Assembly (NCBI GenBank): GCA_030594505.1
Contig: JAUVFC010000015.1
Coordinates: 1 to 15,413, forward strand
Source of the DNA: Desulfobacterales bacterium
GTDB taxonomy: Bacteria; Desulfobacterota; Desulfobacteria; Desulfobacterales; C00003106
Reading direction: 5' to 3'
Length of the DNA stretch: 15,413 bases
A program made the translations under genes and the position numbers. The notes beneath the pieces are model-generated. The model had not been told where the DNA came from, ran no database searches, and worked only from the letters and a program-made list of their open reading frames with translations. Within the stretch, counting starts at the first letter, position 1. Each line of letters begins with the position of its first letter. Below, one piece after another: positions 1 to 7,134 of the stretch.

Positions 1-1
1 A

Positions 2-137
2 TGTCCGTAACGAAAAGGAGTGAGAACGATAAAAAATTTTCGCAAATTTGAGGAGAATAGCAGGCCTATTTGACGAAAACTTGCGGGAATTTGGTCCGTT
101 TCTCACTCTTTTGCAGCAGGATCAGAATTCTCGGACA
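2..137. repeat. Large imperfect inverted repeat (possible MITE remnant)
   Basis: The segment begins with TGTCCG (2-7) and ends with CGGACA (132-137). Inside, AAAAGGAGTGAGAAC near the left end pairs with GTTTCTCACTCTTTT on the right. AAATTTTCGCAAATTT pairs imperfectly with AAACTTGCGGGAATTT, and the centre is AATAGCAGGCCTATT. The whole segment can fold into one long, interrupted hairpin. No coding potential beyond 16 codons was seen. The right arm has about 15 extra bases near its tip, so this is either a decayed element or a structured 3' region of a gene left of the window. No target duplication was identified. Confidence 0.5.
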
Positions 138-395
138 GCCTCCAAGGTGCGTTCCAGTTATTTGGTTGCAATGGAGATATTTTTATAGTATTTATTAATC
201 TGGACTCCGGCCCGGATTGTCCTTATTTAAAGTCATCATAAAAAAAAGGCCTTCGCCGAACCGGAAGAAGCCCTTTTTAAAAAAGGATTCAGCAAAGGCC
301 TTGAGCGAGAAAAACCGGTCGGCCCTCCTCATGCTCGTGACAGCAAAATAACAATTTTACCGGGGGAGGTCAATCAATAATTTTATGTTATTATG
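138..395. other. Intergenic stretch without a gene
   Basis: I see no credible ORF here. It holds a small GC-rich hairpin (GGAC at 202-205 with GTCC at 219-222, and a CCGG-rich core), the terminator-like hairpin listed separately, and AT-rich sequence. No promoter for the downstream tolC-like gene could be assigned with confidence. Confidence 0.5.
243..278 (+). terminator. Rho-independent terminator-like hairpin
   Basis: The stem AAAAAGGCCTTC (243-254) pairs with GAAGCCCTTTTT (267-278), with one mismatch and a 12-nt loop. The A-run on the left and T-run on the right mean it could terminate in either direction. It probably serves a gene left of the window, because the first gene inside the window lies downstream of it. 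Confidence 0.45.
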
Positions 396-592
396 CATGG
401 TGATCTCATAAAAAGTCCATTTTGTTCACTTCATGAGCATTTTGGGCGCACTTGAGACGTTCAGCTAAAATTCTAAAACTCGGGCTAACGCCCTCAAACA
501 GTTAGATTTTTTTAACGCTGAACATCTCAAGTGCTTTTCTCCCAAAAATGCTCAAAGTCGTTCATAAAAGACTTTTTACGAGATCATCATGC
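396..592. repeat. MITE-like palindromic element upstream of tolC-like gene
   Basis: The ends are long imperfect inverted repeats. GCATGGTGATCTCATAAAAA at 396-415 pairs with the sequence ending ...TTTTTACGAGATCATCATGC at 592, about 20 matches in the outer 22 bases. Pairing resumes further in: GAGCATTTTGGG with CCCAAAAATGCTC, and CACTTGAGACGTTCAGC with GCTGAACATCTCAAGTG. The centre carries a small GGGC-taac-GCCC hairpin (482-493). No transposase is encoded and no target duplication was found. The right tip contains the ATG at 589 that could be misread as the start of the next gene. Confidence 0.65.
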
Positions 593-609
593 TTCATTTG
601 GGAAACGAC

Positions 610-1950
610 ATGAAAATGCCGTTAATGACAGGGAGTGGCAAAAAGATCTTCGCACTACGAGCCGACTTCATGCTCTTCATTGTTACGCTCTTTTGTCTTG
701 CGTGTCCTGCCGGCGCTGAGGAATCAATTGAAACGTTTACCCTTGAATCGAGTATACGTAAAGCCCTTGAAGTGAACACTGCTATTCACTCCGCCCTGGA
801 AGGGGTCAAGGCTGCCAGGCAAAGGGAAAAAGGACAATTCGCGGAATTTTTGCCGAAATTCAGCTCCGGCTATTCATATACCAGACGGGATGAAGCTGTG
901 ATTTTCAGGCCACAGGATCTTTATGAATTTTCCGTCACTGTGAATCAGCCTGTTTTTAAGGGATTTAATCTGATTACAAAGTATCGGGTGGCCGGCCTGG
1001 AGTTGGATGTCTCCCGGTTCGAACTGGAGCAGATCAGACAGGATATAATATTGCGGACTAAAGAGTTATATTTTGGCGTGCTACAGGCAGAGCGGCTTTG
1101 GCGTGTGGCGGAACATGCGGTTACGCGGCTTGCCGCCCATGAAAAGATAGCAAAAAATTTTTACGAGGTTGGAATGACGCCGAAAAACGACCTTCTTGTA
1201 GCCGAAGTTGAGCTGGCCAACGCAAAACAGGAATTGGTAGCGGCGGAAAATAGATTTCAGGTGGCATGGGCGGAATTCAATACCCTCCTTCGCCGTTCTA
1301 TCGACGCGCCGGTGGTTTTGGAAGACATTCTGACCTATAAACCTGTTACTCAAAGCTATGAGTCGTGCCGGGAAACAGCCAAACAAAATCGAACGGAACT
1401 AAAGGTGGCGGATTTGCAGGTAGCGATTGGGGAAAGAAATGTCCACCTGGCCCGAAAGGACTATATGCCCGAGGTCAATCTCCGGGGGAGTTATAATAAA
1501 CTTGGCAACAATCCGGACATGGAGGGAAGCGAGGGCATTATTGATCCGGAGTCCTGGGATGTTATGCTGTCGGCTAACTGGACTTTTTGGGAGTGGGGAA
1601 AGACCCGGCACGGAGTCAGGGAAAAACTGAGTTTTTTGGCTCAGGCCAAAGAGAAAAGGAAGCAGGCTGAAGATGACATCCGGCTCGAGGTCAAAAAAGC
1701 ATATCTCAAACTGAGAGAATCGGAAAAGAACATCTTTACCGTAAAGAAGGCGGTTGAGCAGGCACAGGAAAACCTGAGGATGAATGAAGCGAGATACAAG
1801 GAACAGGTGGCCACATCTACGGACGTGCTCGATGCCAGGACGCTCCTTTCCGAAACAGAAACAAATTATTACAATGCATTAAGCGCTTATAATATTGCAA
1901 AGGCCAAGCTGTACAGGGCCGTGGGTATTGAAGTGATAAGGTATGAATGA
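610..1950 (+). CDS. TolC-family outer membrane efflux protein
   Basis: An outer-membrane channel of the TolC/OEP family, the exit duct of a tripartite efflux pump or type I secretion system. From ATG 610 it is 446 residues long, usual for the family. A basic N-terminus and hydrophobic core ending LACPAGA-EES give a signal peptide. The mature part has two OEP-type repeats: long alpha-helical hairpins rich in E, K, A and Q, interrupted by strand segments such as FSSGYSYTRRD and VNLRGSYNK. The late helix motif EARYKEQVATSTDVLDARTLL is typical of the family. I chose ATG 610 because the longer in-frame start (589) lies inside the arm of an inverted-repeat element; GGGA sits 6 nt upstream of 610, a weak ribosome site. 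No membrane-fusion protein or inner-membrane pump gene adjoins it, so the substrate is unknown. The family call is firm; the start is less so. Confidence 0.9.
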   Translation: MKMPLMTGSGKKIFALRADFMLFIVTLFCLACPAGAEESIETFTLESSIRKALEVNTAIHSALEGVKAARQREKGQFAEFLPKFSSGYSYTRRDEAVIFRPQDLYEFSVTVNQPVFKGFNLITKYRVAGLELDVSRFELEQIRQDIILRTKELYFGVLQAERLWRVAEHAVTRLAAHEKIAKNFYEVGMTPKNDLLVAEVELANAKQELVAAENRFQVAWAEFNTLLRRSIDAPVVLEDILTYKPVTQSYESCRETAKQNRTELKVADLQVAIGERNVHLARKDYMPEVNLRGSYNKLGNNPDMEGSEGIIDPESWDVMLSANWTFWEWGKTRHGVREKLSFLAQAKEKRKQAEDDIRLEVKKAYLKLRESEKNIFTVKKAVEQAQENLRMNEARYKEQVATSTDVLDARTLLSETETNYYNALSAYNIAKAKLYRAVGIEVIRYE

Positions 1951-1954
1951 AATA

Positions 1955-2151
1955 AAATAGAGACCTTTGCATAACTGCCATATGAGCGCTGACGCTTCAC
2001 TTCGTGCCCCGTGATGCGGCGTCAGGCTACAAATTTTGCACGGAGTGAAGCGTTAGCGCTATCCTCGATCCGCCGAAGGCGGACCTCCGGTTAAAATTTT
2101 CCCCTTTCTTGCCTGACGAAAAAATGTCATGTTATGCAAAGGTCTCAAATA
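1955..2151. mobile_element. Non-autonomous MITE with perfect 16-bp TIRs and 5-bp target duplication
   Basis: The element proper is 1960-2146 (187 bp). Its ends GAGACCTTTGCATAAC (1960-1975) and GTTATGCAAAGGTCTC (2131-2146) are perfect inverted complements. AAATA directly flanks it on both sides (1955-1959 and 2147-2151), as expected of a target duplication. Inside, a 23-bp arm (1985-2007) pairs with 2038-2060 (21 of 23 positions). A second small hairpin, TCCGCC-GAA-GGCGGA, spans 2069-2083. No transposase is encoded. The insertion lies between the tolC-like stop codon and the ribosome site of the transketolase gene. Related single ends occur at 9783 and 11419. Confidence 0.8.
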
Positions 2152-2173
2152 GAGATGGGAGGATTTATATAAC

Positions 2174-3049
2174 TTGCTTGATTCAAACAATTCAAAGACA
2201 TGTATCTCGATGCAGTGGAGTCGCGAAGAAGCGCTCAAACGTCTGCCTGAGGAGGCGAGACAGATTCGAATTGAGATACTCAAGATGCTTCATCAATCCG
2301 GTTCAGGTCATACCGGAGGGTCTCTGTCTGCCACGGATCTTGTGACAGCGCTTTTTTTCACAGAGCTTCGTCATAAACCCGAAGACTCAAACTGGGAGGG
2401 CCGGGATCGATTCGTGCTTTCCAAAGGGCATGCCGCGCCCCTCTATTATGCGGTGCTCTCCCGCCTGGGCTATATCAAGGCCGAGGAATTGTGTCGTTTG
2501 AGAAAGATGTGTTGCATGCTTCAAGGACATCCTGATTCCAAGTCAACGCCCGGCGTGGAAATCTCAACCGGTTCTCTGGGGCAGGGGCTTTCCATAGCCA
2601 ATGGCATAGCCCTGGGACTCCGTCTGAACAAAAGTGACGCCAGAACATATGTCCTTTTGGGGGACGGTGAGGTCCAGGAGGGTATGGTCTGGGAGGCAGC
2701 CATGACCTCGGCGCATTACAAGATAGACAATTTGTGTGCCATTCTTGACCGGAACGGTCTCCAGATTGACGGGGCTGTTGAAGAGATTATGAGCATCGAA
2801 CCCCTTGCCGACAAATGGAAGGCGTTCGGCTGGCATGTGATTAACATTGATGGCCATCGGTTTGAAGAGATCCTGGATGCATTTGAAGCCGCTAAGGAGG
2901 TCAATGGGAAACCGACTATTATCATCGCCAAGACCGTTAAAGGAAAAGGGGTTTCAATATTTGAAAACAAGGTGAAATACCATGGGGCCGCCCCCAACGA
3001 TGAAGAATTAGAACAGGCGTTGAAGGAGCTCGGACACAAAAAATTATAA
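2174..3049 (+). CDS. Transketolase, N-terminal (thiamine diphosphate-binding) subunit
   Basis: N-terminal half of a split transketolase. With its partner it transfers two-carbon ketol units between sugar phosphates in the non-oxidative pentose phosphate pathway in the cytoplasm. The 291-residue length fits the split family. Visible motifs are GSGHTGGSLSATDL (His45), the SKGHAAP segment (84-90), TGSLGQGLS (132-140) and the ThDP/Mg motif GDGEVQEG (163-170) with Asn194 in DRNGLQIDG. It starts at TTG 2174 with GGGAGG 11 nt upstream; the first in-frame ATG (2210) has no ribosome site. The ribosome site lies only 11 bp right of the MITE end, so the upstream control region was probably replaced or separated by that insertion. 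The C-terminal subunit follows after 13 nt. Confidence 0.93.
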   Translation: MLDSNNSKTCISMQWSREEALKRLPEEARQIRIEILKMLHQSGSGHTGGSLSATDLVTALFFTELRHKPEDSNWEGRDRFVLSKGHAAPLYYAVLSRLGYIKAEELCRLRKMCCMLQGHPDSKSTPGVEISTGSLGQGLSIANGIALGLRLNKSDARTYVLLGDGEVQEGMVWEAAMTSAHYKIDNLCAILDRNGLQIDGAVEEIMSIEPLADKWKAFGWHVINIDGHRFEEILDAFEAAKEVNGKPTIIIAKTVKGKGVSIFENKVKYHGAAPNDEELEQALKELGHKKL

Positions 3050-3062
3050 AGGGGAGATTACA

Positions 3063-4037
3063 TTGACGGAGAAAAAGAGTATTCGGGGGCAATATGGGGA
3101 AACCCTGGCCCTCCTTGGAGAAAAATATAAAGATATTGTAGTATTAGATGCTGATCTTTCCGGATCTACCAAGACTAAGGTCTTTGCTAAAAAGTTCCCT
3201 GACCGATTTTTTAATATAGGGGTCTCTGAGCAGGACATGATCGGTACCGCGGCCGGCTTTGCGGTGGCCGGCAAAATTCCGTTTGCCAGTACCTTTGCTA
3301 TATTTGCAACGGGCCGGGCATGGGAGCCCATCAGGCAGTCTGTCGCTTACAGCAAAGTGAATGTTAAAATCGTGGCAAGCCACGGCGGGATCACGGTTGG
3401 AGAAGACGGAGGTTCTCACCAATCAATTGAAGATATCGCCCTGATGCGTGTCTTGCCGAACATGACGGTGATTGTCCCTGCCGACGCGACTGAGATGCGC
3501 AAGGTGCTGGAGACAGTGGTTGACTATAACGGTCCTGTTTATGTTCGAAGTTCTCGTATAGATTTTCCGGTCCTCTACGATAACACCTATACGTTTACTA
3601 TCGGCAAAGGCGATGTCATTCGTGAAGGAACGGACGCAACCATTGTGGCTTGCGGCTTTATGGTGAGTCAAGCGCTTGCAGCAGGCGATCTCCTTGGGAA
3701 ACGAGGGATCCGTCCGCGAATTATTAATATGTCGTCCATCAAGCCTATTGACACCGCCATTTTAGTTAAAGCCGCACAGGAGACCGGCGGCATTGTCACG
3801 GCAGAAGAGCATTCCATCATAGGTGGCTTAGGGAGCGCTGTTGCTGAAGTGGTTTCAGAAGAGTGCCATGTTCCTGTCAAGAGGATAGGCGTACAGGACT
3901 GTTTCGGGATATCCGGAAAACCGAATGAGCTATTAGAATATTTCGGATTGACGCCTGAGGATATAGAACGAGCTGTGCTTGAAGTCTTAGAGAAGAGAAA
4001 ATATAGCATTCAAGAAAAAGATTTTGGACGCAGATGA
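3063..4037 (+). CDS. Transketolase, C-terminal subunit
   Basis: Pyrimidine-binding and C-terminal domains of the split transketolase, forming the active enzyme with the preceding subunit. It has 324 residues. NIGVSEQDMIG (51-61) carries the catalytic Glu (about position 56) that activates thiamine diphosphate. SHGGITVGEDGGSHQSIEDIALMR (from about 107) is the classic substrate-side motif of this family and of DXP synthase. The C-terminal transketolase domain begins near residue 190 (GTDATIVACGFMV). It starts at TTG 3063 with a strong GGGGAG 6 nt upstream. The last codons and the stop lie inside a 66-bp inverted repeat (4026-4091), so the C-terminal residues GRR may derive from that repeat. DXP synthase is excluded because the two halves are separate and of transketolase length. 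Confidence 0.93.
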   Translation: MTEKKSIRGQYGETLALLGEKYKDIVVLDADLSGSTKTKVFAKKFPDRFFNIGVSEQDMIGTAAGFAVAGKIPFASTFAIFATGRAWEPIRQSVAYSKVNVKIVASHGGITVGEDGGSHQSIEDIALMRVLPNMTVIVPADATEMRKVLETVVDYNGPVYVRSSRIDFPVLYDNTYTFTIGKGDVIREGTDATIVACGFMVSQALAAGDLLGKRGIRPRIINMSSIKPIDTAILVKAAQETGGIVTAEEHSIIGGLGSAVAEVVSEECHVPVKRIGVQDCFGISGKPNELLEYFGLTPEDIERAVLEVLEKRKYSIQEKDFGRR

Positions 4038-4091
4038 ACGCTGATTTTCAGGATTTTTTTAATCTGCGGCTATCTGCGTAAATCTGCGTCC
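4026..4091. repeat. 66-bp inverted repeat overlapping the transketolase stop codon
   Basis: GGACGCAGAT (4026-4035) and ATCTGCGTCC (4082-4091) are perfect inverted complements. Degenerate internal copies of the CTGCGNNNATCTG type lie between them, around a T-rich centre. The transketolase stop codon TGA is at 4035-4037, at the edge of the left arm. It may act as a 3' hairpin of the tkt pair, but it lacks a clear T-run after the stem. Confidence 0.6.
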
Positions 4092-4118
4092 CTACACATT
4101 ATCTTAAAATCTATAGTA

Positions 4119-4784
4119 ATGATACGCACATTTCATGTTTACAAAAGCTATGGGGCGCGCAATGCGCTGGAGGATATCAGTCTGCATATTCAAAAGGGAG
4201 AATTCATTTTTGTACACGGGCCGAGCGGGGCAGGGAAGACCACACTCCTGAAACTTCTCTATTTGGGCGAGAGGGCAACCAAAGGTCAAATTCTCATAGA
4301 TGGCGTTAACCTTCAGCGAATAACCAGCAAGCGACTCCCTTTCTTGAGGCGGAAGATAGGTGTTGTATTTCAAGATTTCAAGCTCATCGATACACAGACG
4401 GTATTTCAAAATATAGCCCTCCCACTTGAAGTGACCGCCCATGATAAGAAGTATATTCGCAAAAAGGTCTCATACGTCCTACGGATGGTAGGACTGGAGA
4501 ATAGAACAAATTCTTTTCCCCCCTATCTTTCCGGAGGAGAACAGCAGCGTATTGCTATTGCGAGGGCTGTAGTGAACGAGCCCATGATCCTTCTTGCGGA
4601 CGAACCCACAGGAAATCTGGATGCCGGTTCTTCTCAAATCGTATTGAATTTACTGCGACAACTTCATATACGAGGCGCTACTGTGCTTATTGCGACGCAT
4701 GACCGTGAGCTTGTTTCACAGTCTAACGACAGGGTAATCTTTTTGAATAAAGGACGGATAAAAAAAATGAAGATTGATGATTGA
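4119..4784 (+). CDS. ftsE: Cell-division ABC transporter ATP-binding protein FtsE
   Basis: Cytoplasmic ATPase of the FtsEX complex, which powers a conformational signal through FtsX to periplasmic peptidoglycan hydrolase regulators. It does not transport a solute. At 221 residues it is standard FtsE size. It has Walker A GPSGAGKT (34-41), the Q-loop at Gln85 (VFQDFKLI), signature LSGGEQQR (137-144), Walker B MILLADEP (156-163) and the switch His194 (ATHDREL). ftsX lies immediately downstream, which settles FtsE over the related LolD and MacB ATPases. Only a poor ribosome site precedes ATG 4119. The last four codons (ATT GAT GAT TGA) run into a heptameric repeat array. Confidence 0.95.
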   Translation: MIRTFHVYKSYGARNALEDISLHIQKGEFIFVHGPSGAGKTTLLKLLYLGERATKGQILIDGVNLQRITSKRLPFLRRKIGVVFQDFKLIDTQTVFQNIALPLEVTAHDKKYIRKKVSYVLRMVGLENRTNSFPPYLSGGEQQRIAIARAVVNEPMILLADEPTGNLDAGSSQIVLNLLRQLHIRGATVLIATHDRELVSQSNDRVIFLNKGRIKKMKIDD

Positions 4785-4878
4785 CAATTGACGATTTAAG
4801 GATGGGGCATCTATAAATATCATTCCAGACAATCTTCAATCATCAATCATCAATCTTCAATCGCCAATCGCCAATCAT
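4772..4878. repeat. Oppositely oriented heptamer arrays between ftsE and ftsX
   Basis: Left array: four 7-bp units (GATTGAT, GATTGAC, AATTGAC, GATTTAA) at 4772-4799, starting within the ftsE coding end. Right array: seven consecutive units CAATCTT, CAATCAT, CAATCAT, CAATCTT, CAATCGC, CAATCGC, CAATCAT at 4830-4878. The right units are complementary to the GATTGNN pattern on the left, so the transcript could form a hairpin with a loop of about 30 nt. The right array ends one base before the ftsX ATG (4880), leaving no Shine-Dalgarno sequence there. Confidence 0.85.
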
Positions 4879-4879
4879 C

Positions 4880-5767
4880 ATGCGCATATCGGTTTTTTTC
4901 AAAAGAGCGTTACAGGATATCAGGAACAATAGATTTCTGCATGTTATAACTGTAGGAACCATTGGATTGGTATTATTGATATGGGCCACTTTTATCATTA
5001 TTTTTGCAAATGTGAACTACCTGGTCGGTTCATGGCAAGAAGATATACGGATTGTAGCCTACGTTGTGAAAGGGGTGGATCAGGAACGAATAGATCTTTT
5101 GCAGAAACAACTCAGGGGCTTCTATGGAGTGAACGAAGTAGTCTTTGTTTCCGCAGACGAAGCGCTTCTCCGTTTGAGATCTCAGATGCGGCACCAAGGA
5201 GGGGTACTGGATGGATTGCGGGAGAACCCGCTTCCGGCCTCGTTCGAAATTAGTCTGAACCCGTTTTTTCATGATCAAAAATCTATCAACGGATTGGTTG
5301 ACCGGATCAGAGAACTTAAAGATATTCCTGATGCTCAGTATGGACAGGCGTGGCTGAATCGATTCCTGGTCTTCCTTAGTTTTTTTAAAATGGCAGGTTT
5401 TATATTAGGAGGGCTTTTGCTGTTTATCGCAATTTTTATCATCTCCAATACAATCAAATTAACGCTTTATGCCAAGAGGGAAGAACTGGAAATTATGCAG
5501 CTGGTAGGAGCGACAAAACTTTTTATAAAGATACCTTTTTATATACAAGGCCTTCTGCAGGGATTGCTGGGAGGATTGGTCAGCCTGGGTATTTTGTATG
5601 TTCTTTTTTCGGTTTTTGTTTCCAGGATAAGCCTTACGGAGTTGCCTCTGACATATTTTCATGTCAGGTTCTTATCCAAAGACCTGATGGCAATGGTTGT
5701 CGTTTTGGGGATGTTAGTAGGATGGTTCGGAAGTTGTCTTTCATTAAAAAAATTTTTAAAGGTCTGA
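4880..5767 (+). CDS. ftsX: Cell-division permease-like protein FtsX
   Basis: Inner-membrane partner of FtsE. Its extracytoplasmic domain binds EnvC-type coiled-coil proteins to control septal peptidoglycan splitting. The 295 residues show the family layout: a cytoplasmic start (MRISVFFKRALQDIRNN), the first membrane segment at about 22-46, a periplasmic domain at about 50-160, then three membrane segments at about 167-190, 218-245 and 272-290. The conserved cytoplasmic motif LYAKREELEIMQLVGAT (about 196-212) is the FtsX hallmark before the third helix. The start at ATG 4880 has no Shine-Dalgarno sequence, because the heptamer repeat runs up to it. Translation may depend on ftsE or be leaderless-like. 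The 3' end overlaps the next gene by 46 bp. Confidence 0.93.
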   Translation: MRISVFFKRALQDIRNNRFLHVITVGTIGLVLLIWATFIIIFANVNYLVGSWQEDIRIVAYVVKGVDQERIDLLQKQLRGFYGVNEVVFVSADEALLRLRSQMRHQGGVLDGLRENPLPASFEISLNPFFHDQKSINGLVDRIRELKDIPDAQYGQAWLNRFLVFLSFFKMAGFILGGLLLFIAIFIISNTIKLTLYAKREELEIMQLVGATKLFIKIPFYIQGLLQGLLGGLVSLGILYVLFSVFVSRISLTELPLTYFHVRFLSKDLMAMVVVLGMLVGWFGSCLSLKKFLKV

Positions 5768-6972
5768 TCCTGATCTTTTTCGTGTGCCTGCTGGCAAGTT
5801 TAGTGTATGTGCAGCCATCCTTGTCGGAAAGTAGGCGTGGTGACGTAACTGCAAACATTAAAAATAATCGCGGCAAAGCAAAAAATGTTCAACAAAAGAT
5901 ACGAAAAAAAAAGGATGAGATAAAAACCTTTACCCGACAGGAACGGAGACTTCTCTCGGAATTAGACACCCTTGACCGGACTATTGACCGGGCTAATTGT
6001 CGCCTGAAAAATTTTCTTTCCGAAGAATCATATATACAAACGCTGATAACAAAAAACGAACAAGAAAGAGCACGACTTACAAAAAAACTTGAAGTTTTGG
6101 AAAAACATACGGCAGAACGCCTGATTGCCTACTACAAACTTGGTCGGCTTGGAGTCGTCCCCATTCTGTTTTCCGCTCAATCCTTTACTGACCTCTGGCA
6201 GCGCTATCACGCCCTTGAGACCATTTTATCCTACGATTTCCAGGTATGGAATAATTTCCAAAAACAGAACGAGGAATTAAGTTCATTAACAAAATCTCTT
6301 GAGAATCGCCATAACGATATTAAAAAGATTAAGACAAAAAGTTTAGCGGAACAGCACACCATTGCAGCCGAAAAGAGGAAGCGTACGAAGCTTCTTGCCC
6401 ATGTTCACAATAAAAAGGAATCAGCCCGTGCGGCGCTTAAGGAGTTAAGAGAAGTTTCTCGCCGGCTCAATGATGCCATAAGAAAACTTGAACGAGCCGC
6501 AAAAACAAAAAGCAAAAAAGCAACAAAAGGAATTCCATTATTTTCAGCTCAAAAGGGTCGTCTCCCAATGCCGGTGGCAGGTCCCATCGTAACCTCTTTT
6601 GGGAGGCACAAGCACCCGACATTTAATATATATCATTTTCAAAACGGTATCGACATTAAGGCAAAGGAAGGGACGCCCATTCGTGCGGTTTATAACGGAA
6701 CGGTAATATACGCGGGGTGGTTCAAGGGATACGGAAATATCATTATTATTGATCACGGCGAGGGGTATTATACCCTTTCGGCGCATGCTTTGAGCCTTTC
6801 CAGGAAAGTGGGAGACCTTGTAAAAGGCCGCGAAATCATCGGGATAGTAGGAGATACCGGATCGCTTAAAGGCCCCGGGCTTTATTTTGAAATTCGCCAT
6901 CATGGCAAACCGACAAATCCTATAGCATGGTTGAACAAGGCAAAGAAGTTCAAAAAACGCAGGAGGGGCTAA
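5722..6972 (+). CDS. EnvC-like murein hydrolase activator (coiled coil plus degenerate LytM domain)
   Basis: Periplasmic regulator expected to bind FtsX and activate N-acetylmuramoyl-L-alanine amidases during cell separation. The 416 residues comprise a signal peptide (hydrophobic 14-30), a long coiled-coil region at about 50-260 rich in K, E, R and L, and a C-terminal M23/LytM domain from about 278 (GRLPMPVAG). The metal-site pattern is incomplete. Where active M23 enzymes have HxxxD, this has Asn308-G-I-Asp311. The usual LHFE motif reads LYFE (Tyr388). One His (355) remains. This matches the catalytically inactive EnvC/NlpD activators rather than a peptidase. The ATG start lies inside ftsX (46-bp overlap), implying translational coupling, and the signal peptide begins right there. 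Specific target amidases are not in the window. Confidence 0.88.
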   Translation: MVRKLSFIKKIFKGLILIFFVCLLASLVYVQPSLSESRRGDVTANIKNNRGKAKNVQQKIRKKKDEIKTFTRQERRLLSELDTLDRTIDRANCRLKNFLSEESYIQTLITKNEQERARLTKKLEVLEKHTAERLIAYYKLGRLGVVPILFSAQSFTDLWQRYHALETILSYDFQVWNNFQKQNEELSSLTKSLENRHNDIKKIKTKSLAEQHTIAAEKRKRTKLLAHVHNKKESARAALKELREVSRRLNDAIRKLERAAKTKSKKATKGIPLFSAQKGRLPMPVAGPIVTSFGRHKHPTFNIYHFQNGIDIKAKEGTPIRAVYNGTVIYAGWFKGYGNIIIIDHGEGYYTLSAHALSLSRKVGDLVKGREIIGIVGDTGSLKGPGLYFEIRHHGKPTNPIAWLNKAKKFKKRRRG

Positions 6973-6988
6973 AAAAATGATAAAAAAG

Positions 6989-7017
6989 TTGCCCACTTCT
7001 TTAATATAATATATATT
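6989..7017 (+). promoter_or_regulatory. Candidate sigma70-type promoter for ctpA
   Basis: TTGCCC (6989-6994) and TATATT (7012-7017) are separated by exactly 17 bp, matching the -35 and -10 consensus at 4 and 5 of 6 positions. It lies in the 162-bp gap between envC and the protease start. The region is AT-rich, so chance matches are possible. Confidence 0.35.
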
Positions 7018-7093
7018 ACTGATAGTTCCGTAAAAAGTGTCGATAAGTTAGAGAGATCTTTTACGAAGTGTCCAATTATGATTTCAACACAAT

Positions 7094-7126
7094 CTTGTTC
7101 CAAATTGCGGAGTACCGCAAAACAAG
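7094..7126 (+). promoter_or_regulatory. Hairpin in the ctpA leader touching the ribosome site
   Basis: TTGCGG (7105-7110) pairs with CCGCAA (7115-7120) around an AGTA loop. CTTGTT (7094-7099) can extend the stem with AACAAG (7121-7126), leaving a 5-nt bulge. The right arm reaches the AAGGGGG ribosome site (7124-7130) that serves ATG 7135, so folding could limit translation. No known riboswitch class was recognised. Confidence 0.4.
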
Positions 7127-7134
7127 GGGGTTGC

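Noticed and set aside
1..51. ATG-initiated 16-codon ORF at the left edge
   Set aside because: It lies wholly inside the arm of an inverted repeat and is too short to support.
4830..4878. Short tandem repeats as a CRISPR array
   Set aside because: Units are 7 bp without spacers, so this is a tandem heptamer array and not repeat-spacer DNA.
5722..6972. Active M23 metallopeptidase
   Set aside because: The HxxxD His is Asn308 and the LHFE His is Tyr388, so an inactive activator is the better call.
7029..7065. Small palindrome CGTAAAAAG / CTTTTACG upstream of ctpA
   Set aside because: It resembles the tips of the 396-592 element, but the arms are only 8-9 bp with a bulge and there is no further pairing. 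Too little to call an element.
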